This document shows, one piece after another, positions 22,318-32,808 of a stretch of DNA of 64,000 nucleotides (the first letter of the stretch is position 1; each line of letters opens with the position of its first letter). The notes below the pieces were generated by a model. That model worked only from the letters and a program-made list of their open reading frames with translations, was not told where the DNA came from and made no database searches. Source of the DNA: Eonycteris spelaea (lineage: Eukaryota; Chordata; Mammalia; Chiroptera; Pteropodidae). The position numbers were made by a program, and so were the translations under genes. Location: contig PUFA01000311.1 of assembly GCA_003508835.1 (NCBI GenBank), positions 1,178,001 through 1,242,000 on the forward strand, read 5' to 3'.

Positions 22318-22792
22318 TAATCGCCTGTTACCTGTAACAAACCTCCCCAAACTTAGTGGCTTAAGACAGTAACTGTTTTATCCCATTCCCGAATTCTGTG
22401 GGCAGGGGTTGCGGACAGGAAATACTGTGGCTGCTTTGTCTGGGGCCTCAGCAAGGAAGTCTGAAGGGCTGGCAATGACTGAACAGGTGGGACCTGTTCA
22501 CTGGCAGGCCTGCCAGTTTGGCTGGGCTGGGGTTGTCCCCTGGGGCGCCTGCCTGTGGCTCGGCTTCCTTTCAGCGTGGTCGCCTCAGGGCGGTCACATT
22601 TCTCTTAAGGTGACTCGGGCTCCAAGAGCGAGTGGAGGTCACACAGCACCCCCTCAGCCACCCTTTAGAGCGTGAGGCAGTCGTGAGCCCACTCGAATTC
22701 AAAGGGAGGGGACACAGGCCCCACCTCTTGGTGGCAGGAGCATCAAAAAGTTGGCAGCCATGCGTTAAAGCTGCCACACCGCTTCTCCCCAC
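22318..22792 (-). mobile_element. LTR-type remnant, antisense
   Basis: CCTGTAACAAACCTCCCCAA and AGTGGCTTAAGACAGTAAC begin a MaLR-like antisense LTR. TCTGTGGGCAGGGG, CTGGGGCCTCAGCAAGG and the CACCTCTTGGTGGCAGGAGC end follow in the order I recall. About 470 bases. Family unresolved. Confidence 0.7.
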
Positions 22793-23069
22793 GTCAGAGG
22801 CCTGAATTTCTCCCACTCCTTCACAGAGAATCCCACCCTGAGAAACCTCTCCAGGTGTATTTACACCAAAAGCCTCCTTCAATTAATCAATTCTAATGCT
22901 CCAATTACTCAGCTTATATTTTCAGACACTCTAATAAGCACCACAAATGAATAGGAATGAAGCTGATGGTGTCTCACCCTCCACTCTTTGAAAGACCAAG
23001 CTCGATTTCCTGAGCAGCCTTCACCTTTGTTTACCTCTCTCAGTTCTGTTCAGCCCATGGGCAAGGCGG

Positions 23070-23325
23070 GGCTGATGTGGTGGGGAGGCGGGGCCCGTGC
23101 AGGTGGGGAGGCTTTTCAGAAGTAGAATCGCAGTAGAGGCGAGTTTTAGATGAGGTCTGGAACCTTTTGGTGTGCGCGCCTTTCACAGTGGGTAAGACCT
23201 GCATCCTCATCCAGGCTCTGGCACTAGACATCCGGCCTCGATTTACCCATCTGTAGAGTAAGGAGCTTGAGCTTCATTTCTGAGGGCTCTGCCAGCTCCC
23301 CAACTATCTGTGATTATAGGAATAT
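23070..23325 (+). mobile_element. Weak MIR-like or related SINE remnant
   Basis: CATCCAGGCTCTGGCACTAG and TTTACCCATCTGTAGAGTAA resemble the 3' half of MIR-family SINEs, followed by TTCTGAGGGCTCTGCCAGC. Low similarity. Confidence 0.4.
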
Positions 23326-23349
23326 TTGCTAGGAGCAATTTCCTAGCAT

Positions 23350-24015
23350 CGATACTCAGGAGTAATAATAATCATATTCATTCGAATAAGGACTTCAAGA
23401 AATACTGTTGCATGCCTGGTAGCCAGACTGTTTTCTCTGCATTCGTATAAATGCACACATACACGTTTACGTAAGCAGTATTTTACTGTAGATTTTCTTG
23501 TGCAGTTGCCTGTTTCCCTCACCACAGTAATATATGCTGAAAAGCTTCTACATCAGCACATAAAACTAAGCCGAATTCTTTTCCACTGCTACCTAATAGT
23601 CCGCTGTGTGGATGCGCGTGTAATATTTAAGTAGACGCCCTTTGGCGTAAATCAAGGTTCCCTCCAGTCCTTTGTCCTTATTAATAATGCTGCAGTGAGT
23701 AACCACGGACATACACCATTTGGCTGCCCTGAAGGTGTAGCTACAGAATAATTTTCTAGAAACAAATTTACTGGGTTGAAGGTTATAAGCTTTTGTAATT
23801 TTGATTGATATTGACAAATTTCTCATCAAAGAGATGATAGCAATTTCTTCTTCCATCAATAGTGTCTGGAAGAGTTCTTTTCCCCCCTCACACAAGATAT
23901 GACCAAACTTTATGATTCTTGTCACTCTGGTAGATGAAAATGTCATCACATGTAGTTTTAAGTGATGTTTCTTTTTGGAGAGAAAGCTAGTGTGTTGCCT
24001 TATATGCGAGAGTCC
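23350..24015 (-). mobile_element. Old L1M LINE fragment, antisense
   Basis: CTACCTAATAGTCCGCTGTG, AATAATGCTGCAGTGAGTAA, AATTTTCTAGAAACAAATTT, TACTGGGTTGAAGG and GTAATTTTGATTGATATTG follow the antisense L1 3' order. A 161-codon antisense open frame (23593-24078) is a partly intact stretch of the degenerate ORF2 C-terminus or 3' region, without catalytic motifs. Confidence 0.8.
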
Positions 24016-25300
24016 TTTGTATTTCTCTTTCTCAGAAGTATCTCTGTCTAGACTGTAGAAGGGATGCACATAACACATTTCTAACAGGTATTGTTACATT
24101 TGTCCGATGGACCCACCAACTGCCATCACTCCGGCCTCCTCTTTATACTTGCTTCTAAAGTCACCTATACGCCCTGAGGCAGACAGTGACACCTGCACTG
24201 TGGCAGACCCAAACCACCCTTTATGGTTTCCTGAGCTTCGCCGTTGGGTAGAGTGGAGCGGACGGCGGCCAGTGGGACCCCCACCAGCCACGCGACCTGT
24301 TTGTGTTTGCTAGAAAAACGTCTGGAGGATGACGTGGCCGCCGGAGCTTCTCTCTGCCTCCCCCGTAATCTTGACCCGCGTCCCAGGAAATCACTACGCA
24401 GGTTTTTGCTGAAGCCTGTTTCTTTGCAGTACCTTTTGTTATCATTATGGGTTTTATCATTAAAAAAACAAACAAACAAACTAGAGATCTTTGTAGGAAG
24501 AGTCAAACATTGCCCTGTTTCATCATTTATCGGCATCAGCTGCTCCTACTGGTGATGATGGCGATGGGCCGTCTGTTCCTCAGATCTTGTGCCCTTGCTC
24601 TCCAAGGGTTAGATGCAGAACAGGAGGCAGGCTGGGTGTGGCCCTGAGCCCAAGCCACACGTGCCAACACAGGTGTTTAGAAACTTTGCGTTTTGAGATG
24701 CATGCCCCCTGACCAGCCAGGGATAAAGATGATACTCTACTGAGATTGTCATGTGGCCTCAGCACCTGGGACCAACTAGTTAAAATCCTAGAGGGAGGGC
24801 CGTTTGGACAATCGAGCAGATTCCAGCCTTTGCCAGGCGCCAGGGTCTGTGTGAGGGCCGCGAAAGTGAATTCAGTCATAAGCTGCAGCCCTTATAATAG
24901 ACTCTCGGTGTGCCTGGGGTAAGACACCAAAGAACTGCCAGCCCCCTGGCTGTATCGGCTCCTTCCCCTGGCCGGCAAGTGTGTAAAAAGATGATGTTTC
25001 TCACAGTCCTTAAAAACCCTGGACCCGTCAGGTTCGAGGTTGGGGGAGTTGAGGTCTAAGCAAAACAGTCCAGCCAGAGAAGGGGACAGCGAGGGAGAGA
25101 GTGGCACTGTGCCAACGCCCAGCCAACCCTGCCGGCCCCGCCCCACCCCACGCCACGAGAGCGCACGAGGCTGGGGGTGGGATGGGGTGACCTTTGTGCT
25201 GCAGTCAGCCTCAGCTCCGTGCGTGACTCTCTCGTAAGGCGAGCGTGGGATCCTGACAGCTAAAGATGCACGTTTGTCCTCCAACCTGGGCTGACCTCGA
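24016..25300. other. Unique sequence, no gene recognised
   Basis: An (AAAC)n run is at 24461-24481. The long antisense open frame of 272 codons at 24892-25710 lies in GC-rich DNA, crosses a 7-bp tandem repeat, and has low-complexity A/G/R/S-rich content. Confidence 0.4.
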
Positions 25301-25309
25301 GGGAGAGGG

Positions 25310-25690
25310 CTCACCGGAGGACCAGTGAGCGACGCGGCCGTGCCGGAAGCGAGGCCGGCGCGGTGGCCGGACGTGATCCCCGGAATGCAGTTCTTTCCGT
25401 TACGGACCCTGCACGCGCCTTGTTGATTTTTAAATGTGACACCCAGATGGGGAGCAAGATGACTCCGTTCACAGTTCTCAGAAGCAATGGGGGGGGTACA
25501 GATTGCCCCGAGGCTCCTGCCCTGTGTCCTGTCTGCGTGGCCCGCGCCCTGCCCGGCGCTCCCTCTCCCCCTGCTCCGCGCTGCGGCAGACGCCATGCTC
25601 CTGCCTCCTGCCTCCTGCCTCCTGCCTCCTGCCTCCAGCGCAAGGAATGTTCGTATCTCCCAGGCGCCAGGAGAGGGGCGGGCAAGACTT
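25310..25690. other. CpG-rich patch
   Basis: Raised CpG content (GACGCGGCCGTGCCGG and later GCGCCCTGCCCGGCGC). No TATA or initiator context recognised. May be a weak CpG island. Confidence 0.4.
25598..25636 (+). repeat. 7-bp tandem repeat (CTCCTGC)n
   Basis: About 5.5 perfect copies of CTCCTGC, read as CTGCCTC in other registers. Seven is not a multiple of three, so frames across it cycle through all registers. Confidence 0.95.
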
Positions 25691-25734
25691 GCACTGGCGA
25701 TCACGGGCACTCCTCGTGTTAGGCGATGGACTGG

Positions 25735-26115
25735 TTAGGGGATGGCCCGGTCCCGTCCCCCAGATTCGTACGTTAAAGTCCCCTCCTCTCACCCCTCTGA
25801 ATGTGACTCTGTTTGATTGATAGAGGGTCTCCACAGAGGTCATTAAGTCGGTCAGTCATGACCGTGGGCCCTCATCCAATGTAACGGATGTCCTCATTAG
25901 AAGAGGTTTGGACAGAGACATGCGCAGAAGAGGAGAACACGGACCACAGAGAGAGAAGACAACTCTCGCCAGACCAGAGGGAGGGGCCTCAGAAGAAACC
26001 CGTCCTGCCCATACCTCCCTCTCAGATGTCTGGCCTCTCAAACTGGAAGTCAAAGTCAGGCGTAAGCCACCTGCTCGGTGGTACTTCTTCACAGCAGCCC
26101 TAGGAAACTCCTGGA
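25735..26115 (+). mobile_element. MaLR-type (MLT1-like) LTR, sense
   Basis: GTCCCCCAGATTCGTACGTT, AGAGGTCATTAAGTCGG, GGCCCTCATCCAATGTAACG and AGAGACATGCGCAGAAG follow the MLT1-like order, ending in CACAGCAGCCCTAGGAAACT. About 380 bases. No internal viral genes are present. Confidence 0.8.
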
Positions 26116-27255
26116 CTTGGGAAAGGGGGAGGGGTGGGCTGTGGACACCACGAACCCTGCCTGCCCCATCCCCAGTCAGCGTGTTCGAATTTGTACAGAA
26201 AAAGGGAAGCTGCTCGCCAACACTGGCATGTCAGAGGCTCTCGGTCACACATCACTTATAATCCTCCTCACGCTATTGGACGAGCCGTGGGTGATGGGGA
26301 CCAGGGGAGAATTGAAAGCAAGGGAGAACGTGATGGGTCTGAACTTGGGGTACATCACAGCATCGTCGGCACTGAAGAGGGATGGAGAGAGTGCAACATC
26401 GGAAGGAGAGAACCATTCAAAAGCTTTTTCATGCAGCAGCTGCCGCAAGGGTGGGTCAGGATGGCTTTGAGGAATGTCTGGGCACGAGACTAAAAAGACG
26501 GGTTAACAGGCTGAAGGTGAAGAGCAGGGGGAGAGAAGGACGACAGCCACCGTGGAAAGGCCACAGGAAAATTTCTTTATTTCCGTGCGCGCGGCCTCAT
26601 TCCAGAAGGAACTTCGGTTGGCTTGCCCAGACACTGAGCATGCCGCATGGTACGCAGCAACGCGGCGAAGCAAGGAGCCACGGAAGGCGGGAAAGAAGGG
26701 AGGAGGCCGAGAGCGATGCCAGCAGACACGTGCTCGTCCGAAGATTCCCGGCACTTGCCAGAGACGGACGGACGGACGGTCTCGCTTTAGGCCAACGAAT
26801 GACATTATTCACACTCGTCAGTTTCATCCATGCCGTCCACTTCTCCTGAGAACCCGGAGTCTGAGAATGCCGGCTCGGTGGCCATCTGGCGTTTGGGGCC
26901 TGGGCGTCAGAGGCACCGAGGATCTGGGAAGAAGCAGATTGATATGTGGAAAATCCCTACAGAGAAAAAGGCGTAGTGGGGGCCGGCGGGGGGGAGGTTC
27001 AGAGATGTGAGGCATCCCCTGCTCGTCCGAGGGCGGAGTGGCCTCTGGGCACAGAGTTCAGAGTCTGTCTGCGGAGACGGAGTGTTCGTACTTTGATGCG
27101 ACCGTGTGAAAATCTGTGTATTTGGGGAAATGACACAGATGAGTCACGTGCCTCCCGCGATGCTGCCCGACTGCTGTACCTCGCACCTGTTTCTGCCACA
27201 CGCAGATGCAGGTTAGATAAGCAGTGGGGCGGCTTCGGTCTCGTCATGGTCATTT
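26116..27255. other. Unique sequence, no gene recognised
   Basis: Open frames up to 155 codons overlap on both strands without domain content. A short (GACG)n run of four units is at 26763-26780. Confidence 0.4.
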
Positions 27256-27259
27256 CCAG

Positions 27260-27665
27260 GGTGGCACATGGCTCGGGACGAGGATGCCTGCTCTGCCGCC
27301 AGTCGCGCGTGAGCGCATCCCCTCCCAGGCTCAGTGCATCATCCCGTCGCCATGGCACCTCGGAATGTGCCCGGCCCGCCCGGTCGAGGGCTCCCGGCTT
27401 GGGACCGGGAAGGGCAGCCCCCACACGCTGCTTCCTGGAGCTCCTGCCTCTCGCCCGCGTCCGGGGATGCGCGAGGCGTCCAGCAGCTTCGTGTTCCTGC
27501 GGCCGGTGGGGGGCTCTTCTCGATCGAGGACGGGCGGGAAGACGGACTTTGCGAGCCAGTTCTATGCCATGGTCCTCGGCGCTCATGACCCTTCACCTGG
27601 CTGGGCCAGGTCTGCTGACCTTGGCGGCTCCTCTCGCCATGTCGGTGTGTAGTTCAGGGACGGGT
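27260..27665. other. CpG-rich patch (possible CpG island)
   Basis: About 400 bases with dense CG pairs and GC-rich words (CCCGGCCCGCCCGG, GCCCGCGTCCGGGGATGCGCG). Three forward frames and one reverse frame remain open for 84-255 codons because stops are rare in such DNA. The forward frame at 27224-27652 includes SSFVFLRPVGG, which is mildly protein-like but unassigned. Could mark a promoter, but no TATA or initiator is identified. Confidence 0.5.
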
Positions 27666-27930
27666 GTGCGACCTCATGCAGGCCACCGGGGACACTCCTG
27701 GCACGTTTCATGAACCTGTTGAAGGAAAGGTGTTTTCATTCTTCTGGGCGACCGCTCTAGTCCAATATGAGCCTGGAGTGGCCGGCCACCGACTCGTCAC
27801 CCCGTGGAGATGCCCCCGCCGCCCCATGCTGGCCTATGTCTAACGGGATCCCGATGGCCGTTGGTGGTATTGTGGAGTTGATGACTTTACTAGTTTATTC
27901 TTGCTTTACCTGCGACATGTAGCAGGTTGA
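27666..27930. other. Unique sequence, no gene recognised
   Basis: No feature supported. Confidence 0.4.
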
Positions 27931-27934
27931 TGGT

Positions 27935-28110
27935 GTCAGGTTTGAAGTCAGAAAACTTGGGGCGTGTATCGCGGCCCCGCCAAACCTTTTTTTTTTTTTT
28001 TTTTGTATCAGTGCTTTAACCTCTTAGGACCTCAGCCTCTGCAGCTGTAATGCACTGAAAATGACAGCAGCCTTGTAAGGTCTCTGCGACTGTGACAGTA
28101 ACGACAATGA
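27935..28110 (+). mobile_element. MIR SINE, sense, with poly-T insertion
   Basis: GAAGTCAGAAAACTTGGG and GTGCTTTAACCTCTTAGGA, then CTCAGCCTCTGCAGCTG, follow MIR order. A run of about 18 T (27988-28005) lies between the two, where MIR normally reads through to TTACTTAACC. Confidence 0.7.
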
Positions 28111-29540
28111 GCGGCCGTGAGCTTGCTCGGTGGCATCCAGATGCAACCAATGCCAAAATGCTTCCTCTGTTTTAAATCACATTGCATCGGGCTCCAGATC
28201 CCCCCTCGCCGGAGTCGAGACATTTAATCGCAGGCATGTTTAGGGACATGCCCCGCCGATCCCCGAAGAGATGCGAAGTCTCCCCGCACCTTATGCTGTG
28301 CCCTAAAACGAGCGAGGGGCCCGGGTCTCAGTCCTTGGGGCCCCCAGAGTTCCCGATGCCCCTCCTGCTTCAGGGTGCCACTGCACGTGTCCTGCCCCGC
28401 CTCCCAGCCCTTGTCCTCTCCAGGGCCCAGGGGTGCTTCTCACTGCTCCTGGACGGTCTTCTGGCATGCGCGGACCGCGGAGCTCTTCGCCAGTGCTGAC
28501 ACAGTCCGGGCACCCGCCCAGGCTCCCCGGGATCCCACAGGCGTCTGCGTGTGAACCGCTCGGGCGACTCAGACCCCCCGCTATGGCGGAGCCGATGCTG
28601 GACCTACCTCTCCACCCCAACCTCCCGACCGGCCTATTCCTTCTCCCCATGAACGAGCTTCCACCTCCTGAACAAAACTGGGGTGCAGGAGGGCCTTCTG
28701 GTTTCTCATCATCTCTGTTTTCGGCCCCTGGCTGGGGTGCTAGTTGTCTGCACGGTTCAGTTTCTCCGGCTTTCACGCCAGCGGAAGGTTTGGCTGGGCA
28801 GGCGGACGCCCAGCACGAGGCTGGCGTGTCCCAGCCCGCCTCGCGGCCAGGGCGAGCCGTGTGGCAGCGTGGATGACAGCTTCTGGGGACCTCCCTTAAG
28901 GGACGGTTCGCGCCTGCTGCTTTCCCCTCTCTTTCTGCCGCCCTTTATTCCAACCTGCTGCCTGGGATGTCGAAGGTGCCGATTTCGACCAAGGGCATGA
29001 TGGTCGTATCCTAAAAGAGCCCAGAGCAGTGAGCTGGGAGAAGAGACGCACAGGGAGAAGCCCTCTCTCTCTCTGGCATAATGTCATGGATGATTGACAT
29101 GGCAGCTTCCATCCTGTGACCATGGGGCGGGGGTTGGGGGTGGGCAAGTTCAAGATCAAGGCAGCTGCGGAGCGTGACAGAGCTGAAGGAAGGCGGGAGC
29201 CAGGGCCCTGACGACGTTGCTCGCCCCAGAGCCCAGCACCCCAACTTCTTGCTACACGAGACGTGGCTTTTTGCCCACTGCTTCAGCCACTCTTGTTCGG
29301 GTGCTTTATTACGCAAAGACACCCCCACTGATGGCTCAGGAAGGAGCGGGGGCCCCGGAGCGCCACGGCCGGGCTCCCTGTTTTTGAGCGGAGACCAGAA
29401 AAGTCCCCCTTGGCCGTTAGCATCCTTCGGAGGCAGCGAGAACAAAACACAAACAGGCCGCACTGAATCATCCCGCCCATATGTAAGGAGCTCAGCATGG
29501 AACTTGACACGTTTAAACAGCCAGTAAAAGGTAACTGTTT
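28111..29540. other. GC-rich sequence, no gene recognised
   Basis: Open frames up to 182 codons on both strands with no domain. CpG-rich around 28490-28630. Confidence 0.4.
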
Positions 29541-29544
29541 TTCT

Positions 29545-29830
29545 TCTGCTTATTAGCATAATGCCTCAATAAATGTTAGCTTCCGATCCCATCGCCTTCA
29601 GCGTCTCTCCCTCTGCCGCTAAGCCCTCCGGCGCCTTTCTATTTATCTCCCTTCTTCCCGATTAAACCTGGGCCTTGAGAAAAGACTGTCAACCGTCTCA
29701 TTGAGGTGTCAGTGATAGAGACGGCTTAATGTATGACCTCCTTCCCCACACACTATTGGCTCGTCAGTGAGATTTACATTTATCAGAGGATTAAAGCTGT
29801 AAGCCAAAGGAATGAATCTTTAATGGTGAA
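29545..29830. promoter_or_regulatory. AT-rich candidate conserved non-coding element
   Basis: Unique block with CTTATTAGCATAATGCC, CAATAAATGTTAGC, TATTTATCTCCC, CCGATTAAACC, GGCTTAATGTATGACC, ACATTTATCAGAGGATTAAA and GAATCTTTAATGG. Dense TTTATC (GATA-type) and TAAT words over 280 bases without repeat signature make this the strongest enhancer-like block by appearance. Confidence 0.4.
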
Positions 29831-30765
29831 ATCTGAGGCACCAGGAAGCTCACGGAAAAACTCGTGGTGAAGAGGAGGGGTCGCCCTTGATGATCCCCAT
29901 TTTCTCAGGGGGCCTCATAACGTTGTCCAAAGTCTCCCAGATAGAGAAACATCCTGCCATACCGCGATTCGCAGCTAGTGTCTGGCAAACAGCGGATTCT
30001 TGATGAGCCCGAAGCGGAGTGGGAGGGGGAGCCTCAGCATGGGTCGGCGGGGTGGGGGCTGCCTGCGTGGATGCAGCGTCCCTGGGGGCTGCTGCTCTGT
30101 CCAGCCGCATTTGCTTTCTGATGCCACAGTTTCTTGCTTCCTGTGACATTAGCGCTCCAGGGGCTGTATCAAGTTCTCTTTCTCCCCGCCCCTCGTTTGC
30201 CCCGTTTCTGCACTTGAATTTTCTCTCCCAGCCTCCTCCTCATCTGGATTCTTCCCTCTGCTTGCCCAACCTCCCCACGGGCCTCTTTGGCCAGGCCTCT
30301 TGTGTCCTGTGAGCATGACTTGGGGGTCTTTCCTCTCCTTGGGCATCTCGGTTGGACCCCCAGCCATGCAGAGTGACAGGCGGCCTTGCTGGTCAGAGTT
30401 GGGACTTCCTCTGTGAGCTCCAGTCTGCACACAGTTTCCTGATGTCTCACTGACATTTAAAGTCAACACGTGTGTGCCGATTCCTTCCACCTGGCCCCCC
30501 AAACCTTACCTTCCCTGCCCATCTGCATCTTGGTTTCTCTGGGAGACTGAGCCATCTGAAGCTCATCGGCTCCTCTGGGTTAGGGCGTCCAGGAAGAGGG
30601 AGGAGGGTGGCGGGAGATTGCAGCGCATCCTCCCACCCTTCCTGTAAGTTAGCCTCAGCCCCCTGCAAGGCCCCTTCCTCCACAGAGTCCCATTTCCCAG
30701 GGCTCGTCCCTGAGGGTTTGGGCCAGCGACAGCTCCTGCACTGCTTCCATCCCGTGGTGGTCTCC
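29831..30765. other. Unique sequence, no gene recognised
   Basis: C/T-rich segments near 30170-30260. Open frames up to 134 codons without domains. Confidence 0.4.
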
Positions 30766-30767
30766 CC

Positions 30768-30920
30768 ACCGGCTGCGTCAGCATCGCCTGGGAACCTACC
30801 AGGAGAGCAAACCGAGCCCACGCCCGTTCCTCAGCAACTAGAAATCAGGGGCGGGACCCAGGAGTCCGCATTTTAACCAGATGGTTCCGCCGCGTGCCGA
30901 AGCTTGAGAATCACTGCCCT
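30768..30920 (+). mobile_element. MER5A DNA transposon (hAT-Charlie), sense
   Basis: GCGTCAGCATCGCCTGGGAA, GGGCGGGACCCAGGAGTCCG, CATTTTAACCAGATGGTTC and GCTTGAGAATCACTGCCC match MER5A order, including the terminal inverted repeat at the end. Confidence 0.85.
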
Positions 30921-30970
30921 TCGCCTCTCCTCGCTTTTGTAATTAGTAACAGACTCTGAGATTCCAACCG

Positions 30971-31006
30971 AATAATAATAATAATAATAATATAATAATA
31001 ATAATA
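30971..31006. repeat. (AAT)n microsatellite
   Basis: About 11 AAT units, broken by one TAT register change. The antisense tyrosine/isoleucine run of an overlapping frame is due to this. Confidence 0.95.
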
Positions 31007-31116
31007 AATAGAATTCTGATCCTTCTGCCCCAAAGTGACACTTTTCTTCACTCTCAACATTGACCGTCCTGTCTCATACATTGTAAGTGCTTGATAAAGG
31101 TTCATTTCAATGCACT

Positions 31117-31163
31117 TTTTTTTTTTAGTTTTGTTTGTTTGTTTGTTTGTTTTTAGTTTTGTA
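31117..31163. repeat. Poly-T and (GTTT)n repeat
   Basis: A run of about nine T, then five GTTT units, then T-rich sequence. Confidence 0.9.
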
Positions 31164-31289
31164 CTCGGCCCAACACCCTGTCCGTCCATCATTCCACACA
31201 CTCGCCCACCCAGGTTCCACCACGTGCATCTGGGGGTGTGAAGCCAAATATAACGTAACGTTTGGGGCCCTGAGTTAAGGGTGAAGCGC

Positions 31290-31425
31290 CGGCTCGCTGA
31301 GCTTCAGCGATGGCATCCGTTTCGTGGGGGCCACAGTATCTACCCCGTGGGGTTTCGTGAGGATTAAACATCATCACGAGAACAGAGTTCTTGGCGCAGT
31401 GCTGAATGGCAGCGCGGCGTTGCCA
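31290..31425 (+). mobile_element. MIR 3' portion, sense
   Basis: CCCGTGGGGTTTCGTGAGGA, TTAAACATCATCACGAG and CTTGGCGCAGTGCTGAATGG match the MIR 3' part (aggattaaatgag - agaacagtgcctggc). Confidence 0.7.
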
Positions 31426-31719
31426 GTTTTAGGGTTTTCGTCATGATCACAAGAGATCCATGGCCACACAACCTGGGTGGGGCCCACCCAGAGATGAGAA
31501 CAGAGCTTTCTAGAACCGCCTCACGCCGCGAAGCTGGGGGAACATCTCGGGAGTTCAAGGGTCGTTGAAGTACTTACTTTGTAAACTGCTCGGAGTCACT
31601 AAGTAAGTGTAAAGTGCTGTGTACTTACTGGTCCAGCTATTATTCTTGTCCTCATGTGACATCTCTTCCCTGTTTTTCCTCCTCAAGGCTGCTCTTGCGT
31701 TTCACTTTGACTCGTTTTT

Positions 31720-32065
31720 TTTTCTTCTTTTTTTCCATTAAAAGGTTACTCAGCACAAAGGAGTAACCCAATGATTTCTTCTGGGTTGAGACATCTTCAG
31801 TCTCTGCACTTATTTTTCTCTCCTCAAAGTGAATATAATTTCATTGTTTTCATTGGTTGGAAAGATCTATGTTCATTGTTTTAGAAAATCAAATGACAGA
31901 AGTGCCTAGAACGAAATACACGTCAGTTGGAATAAATACTCCAGAGGTGTTACTTGCAACGTTTTGGCAAACCTCCTTCTGGACATATCATTATTCATTT
32001 ATCTGCAGCTCTGTCGAGCTTTTCTGTTTTATACAAATGGGGTCATTTTACACAGGGAACCCACT
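31720..32065 (-). mobile_element. Old L1-like 3' fragment, antisense
   Basis: AAATAAATACTCCAG-like words, TGGAAAGATCTATGTTCATT and TTTTATACAAATGGGGTCAT resemble the antisense 3' UTR of old L1 or HAL1. Low confidence on family. Confidence 0.4.
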
Positions 32066-32128
32066 TAATGGACAGAAACCGTCTGCAGAAGCATCACGAA
32101 AATGTCACCTAGAGATGCTCTAACGTGA

Positions 32129-32143
32129 CCAGCAGATGGCGCT
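32129..32143 (+). promoter_or_regulatory. CTCF-type binding motif
   Basis: CCAGCAGATGGCGCT matches every constrained position of the CTCF core as I recall it (CCASYAGRKGGCRS). CTCF binds such sites to form insulators and loop anchors. It stands in unique sequence about 670 bases upstream of the 30-bp minisatellite. Occupancy cannot be shown from sequence. Confidence 0.6.
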
Positions 32144-32539
32144 GGTTCTGAATGTATCAGAATTTTCTGTCCCCATGCAGCAACAGGAAAAAAAGGTCGG
32201 GGTCCCGGCCCCAGGGCCCCGGGCCTTCCCATCACTCCAGCCTAGGATTGAGGATGGATCGATTTTGTCCTCAGCGACCCCTGTGTTCTGACACAGGGCA
32301 AATCGGCACCTCTCTGTGACCGCGCGAGCTGTGACTCCTGTAAGTTCATGCCTGTCCCCTCCTCACCCAGCCCCTGTCCCTAACGAGACAGAGCTCCCTC
32401 CCTGCAGGCACAGACCGAGCACCCTAACCCAGAGCTTAGTGCTTACAAGGCATTCGACACTGTTGAGTTTAAGTTTCAATTAAAAATAAGGTGGTTTGGA
32501 AAATAGAAATTAGAAAGAAAAAAAAGTATGTGTTTTAAA

Positions 32540-32580
32540 GCAAAAACAAACAAACAAACAAACAAAAAACAAAAAAAACA
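32540..32580. repeat. (CAAA)n A-rich repeat
   Basis: Several AAAC units followed by A-rich sequence. It has no attached SINE body. Confidence 0.9.
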
Positions 32581-32591
32581 GTTAAGAAGAA

Positions 32592-32680
32592 TATTGGACT
32601 AAGAGTCGGACTATCTGATTTTTAGACTGGCTGGCTGGCCTTGGACAGGCCACGTAACCTCTCCGGGGTCAAGCTGACGT
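32592..32680 (+). mobile_element. MIR fragment, sense
   Basis: GGACTAAGAGTCGGACTATC and GGCCTTGGACAGGCCACGTA followed by ACCTCTCCGGGG match the MIR central part (gtgaccttgggcaag - ttaacctctctg). Confidence 0.6.
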
Positions 32681-32808
32681 GTATGAAGAGGAGCTTCGGC
32701 AGAATGGCTCCTCGGTGCCCTTCAGACCTGACGTGCTTGGATACAAAAGTCTCTCTAGTTTTAATTTTTCTTGGGTTGATCTGCACCGAGAAACAAATCA
32801 CTCTGGGC

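Noticed and set aside
23593..24078. 161-codon antisense frame as a gene
   Set aside because: It lies in a diverged antisense old L1 3' region and has no catalytic motif.
24892..25710. 272-codon antisense open frame
   Set aside because: It lies in GC-rich DNA, passes through a 7-bp tandem repeat, is A/G/R/S-rich, and has no domain, splice signal or promoter. Chance frame.
26946..27713. 255-codon forward open frame
   Set aside because: Runs through a CpG-rich patch where stops are rare, has scattered C/R/S content and no domain. Chance frame.
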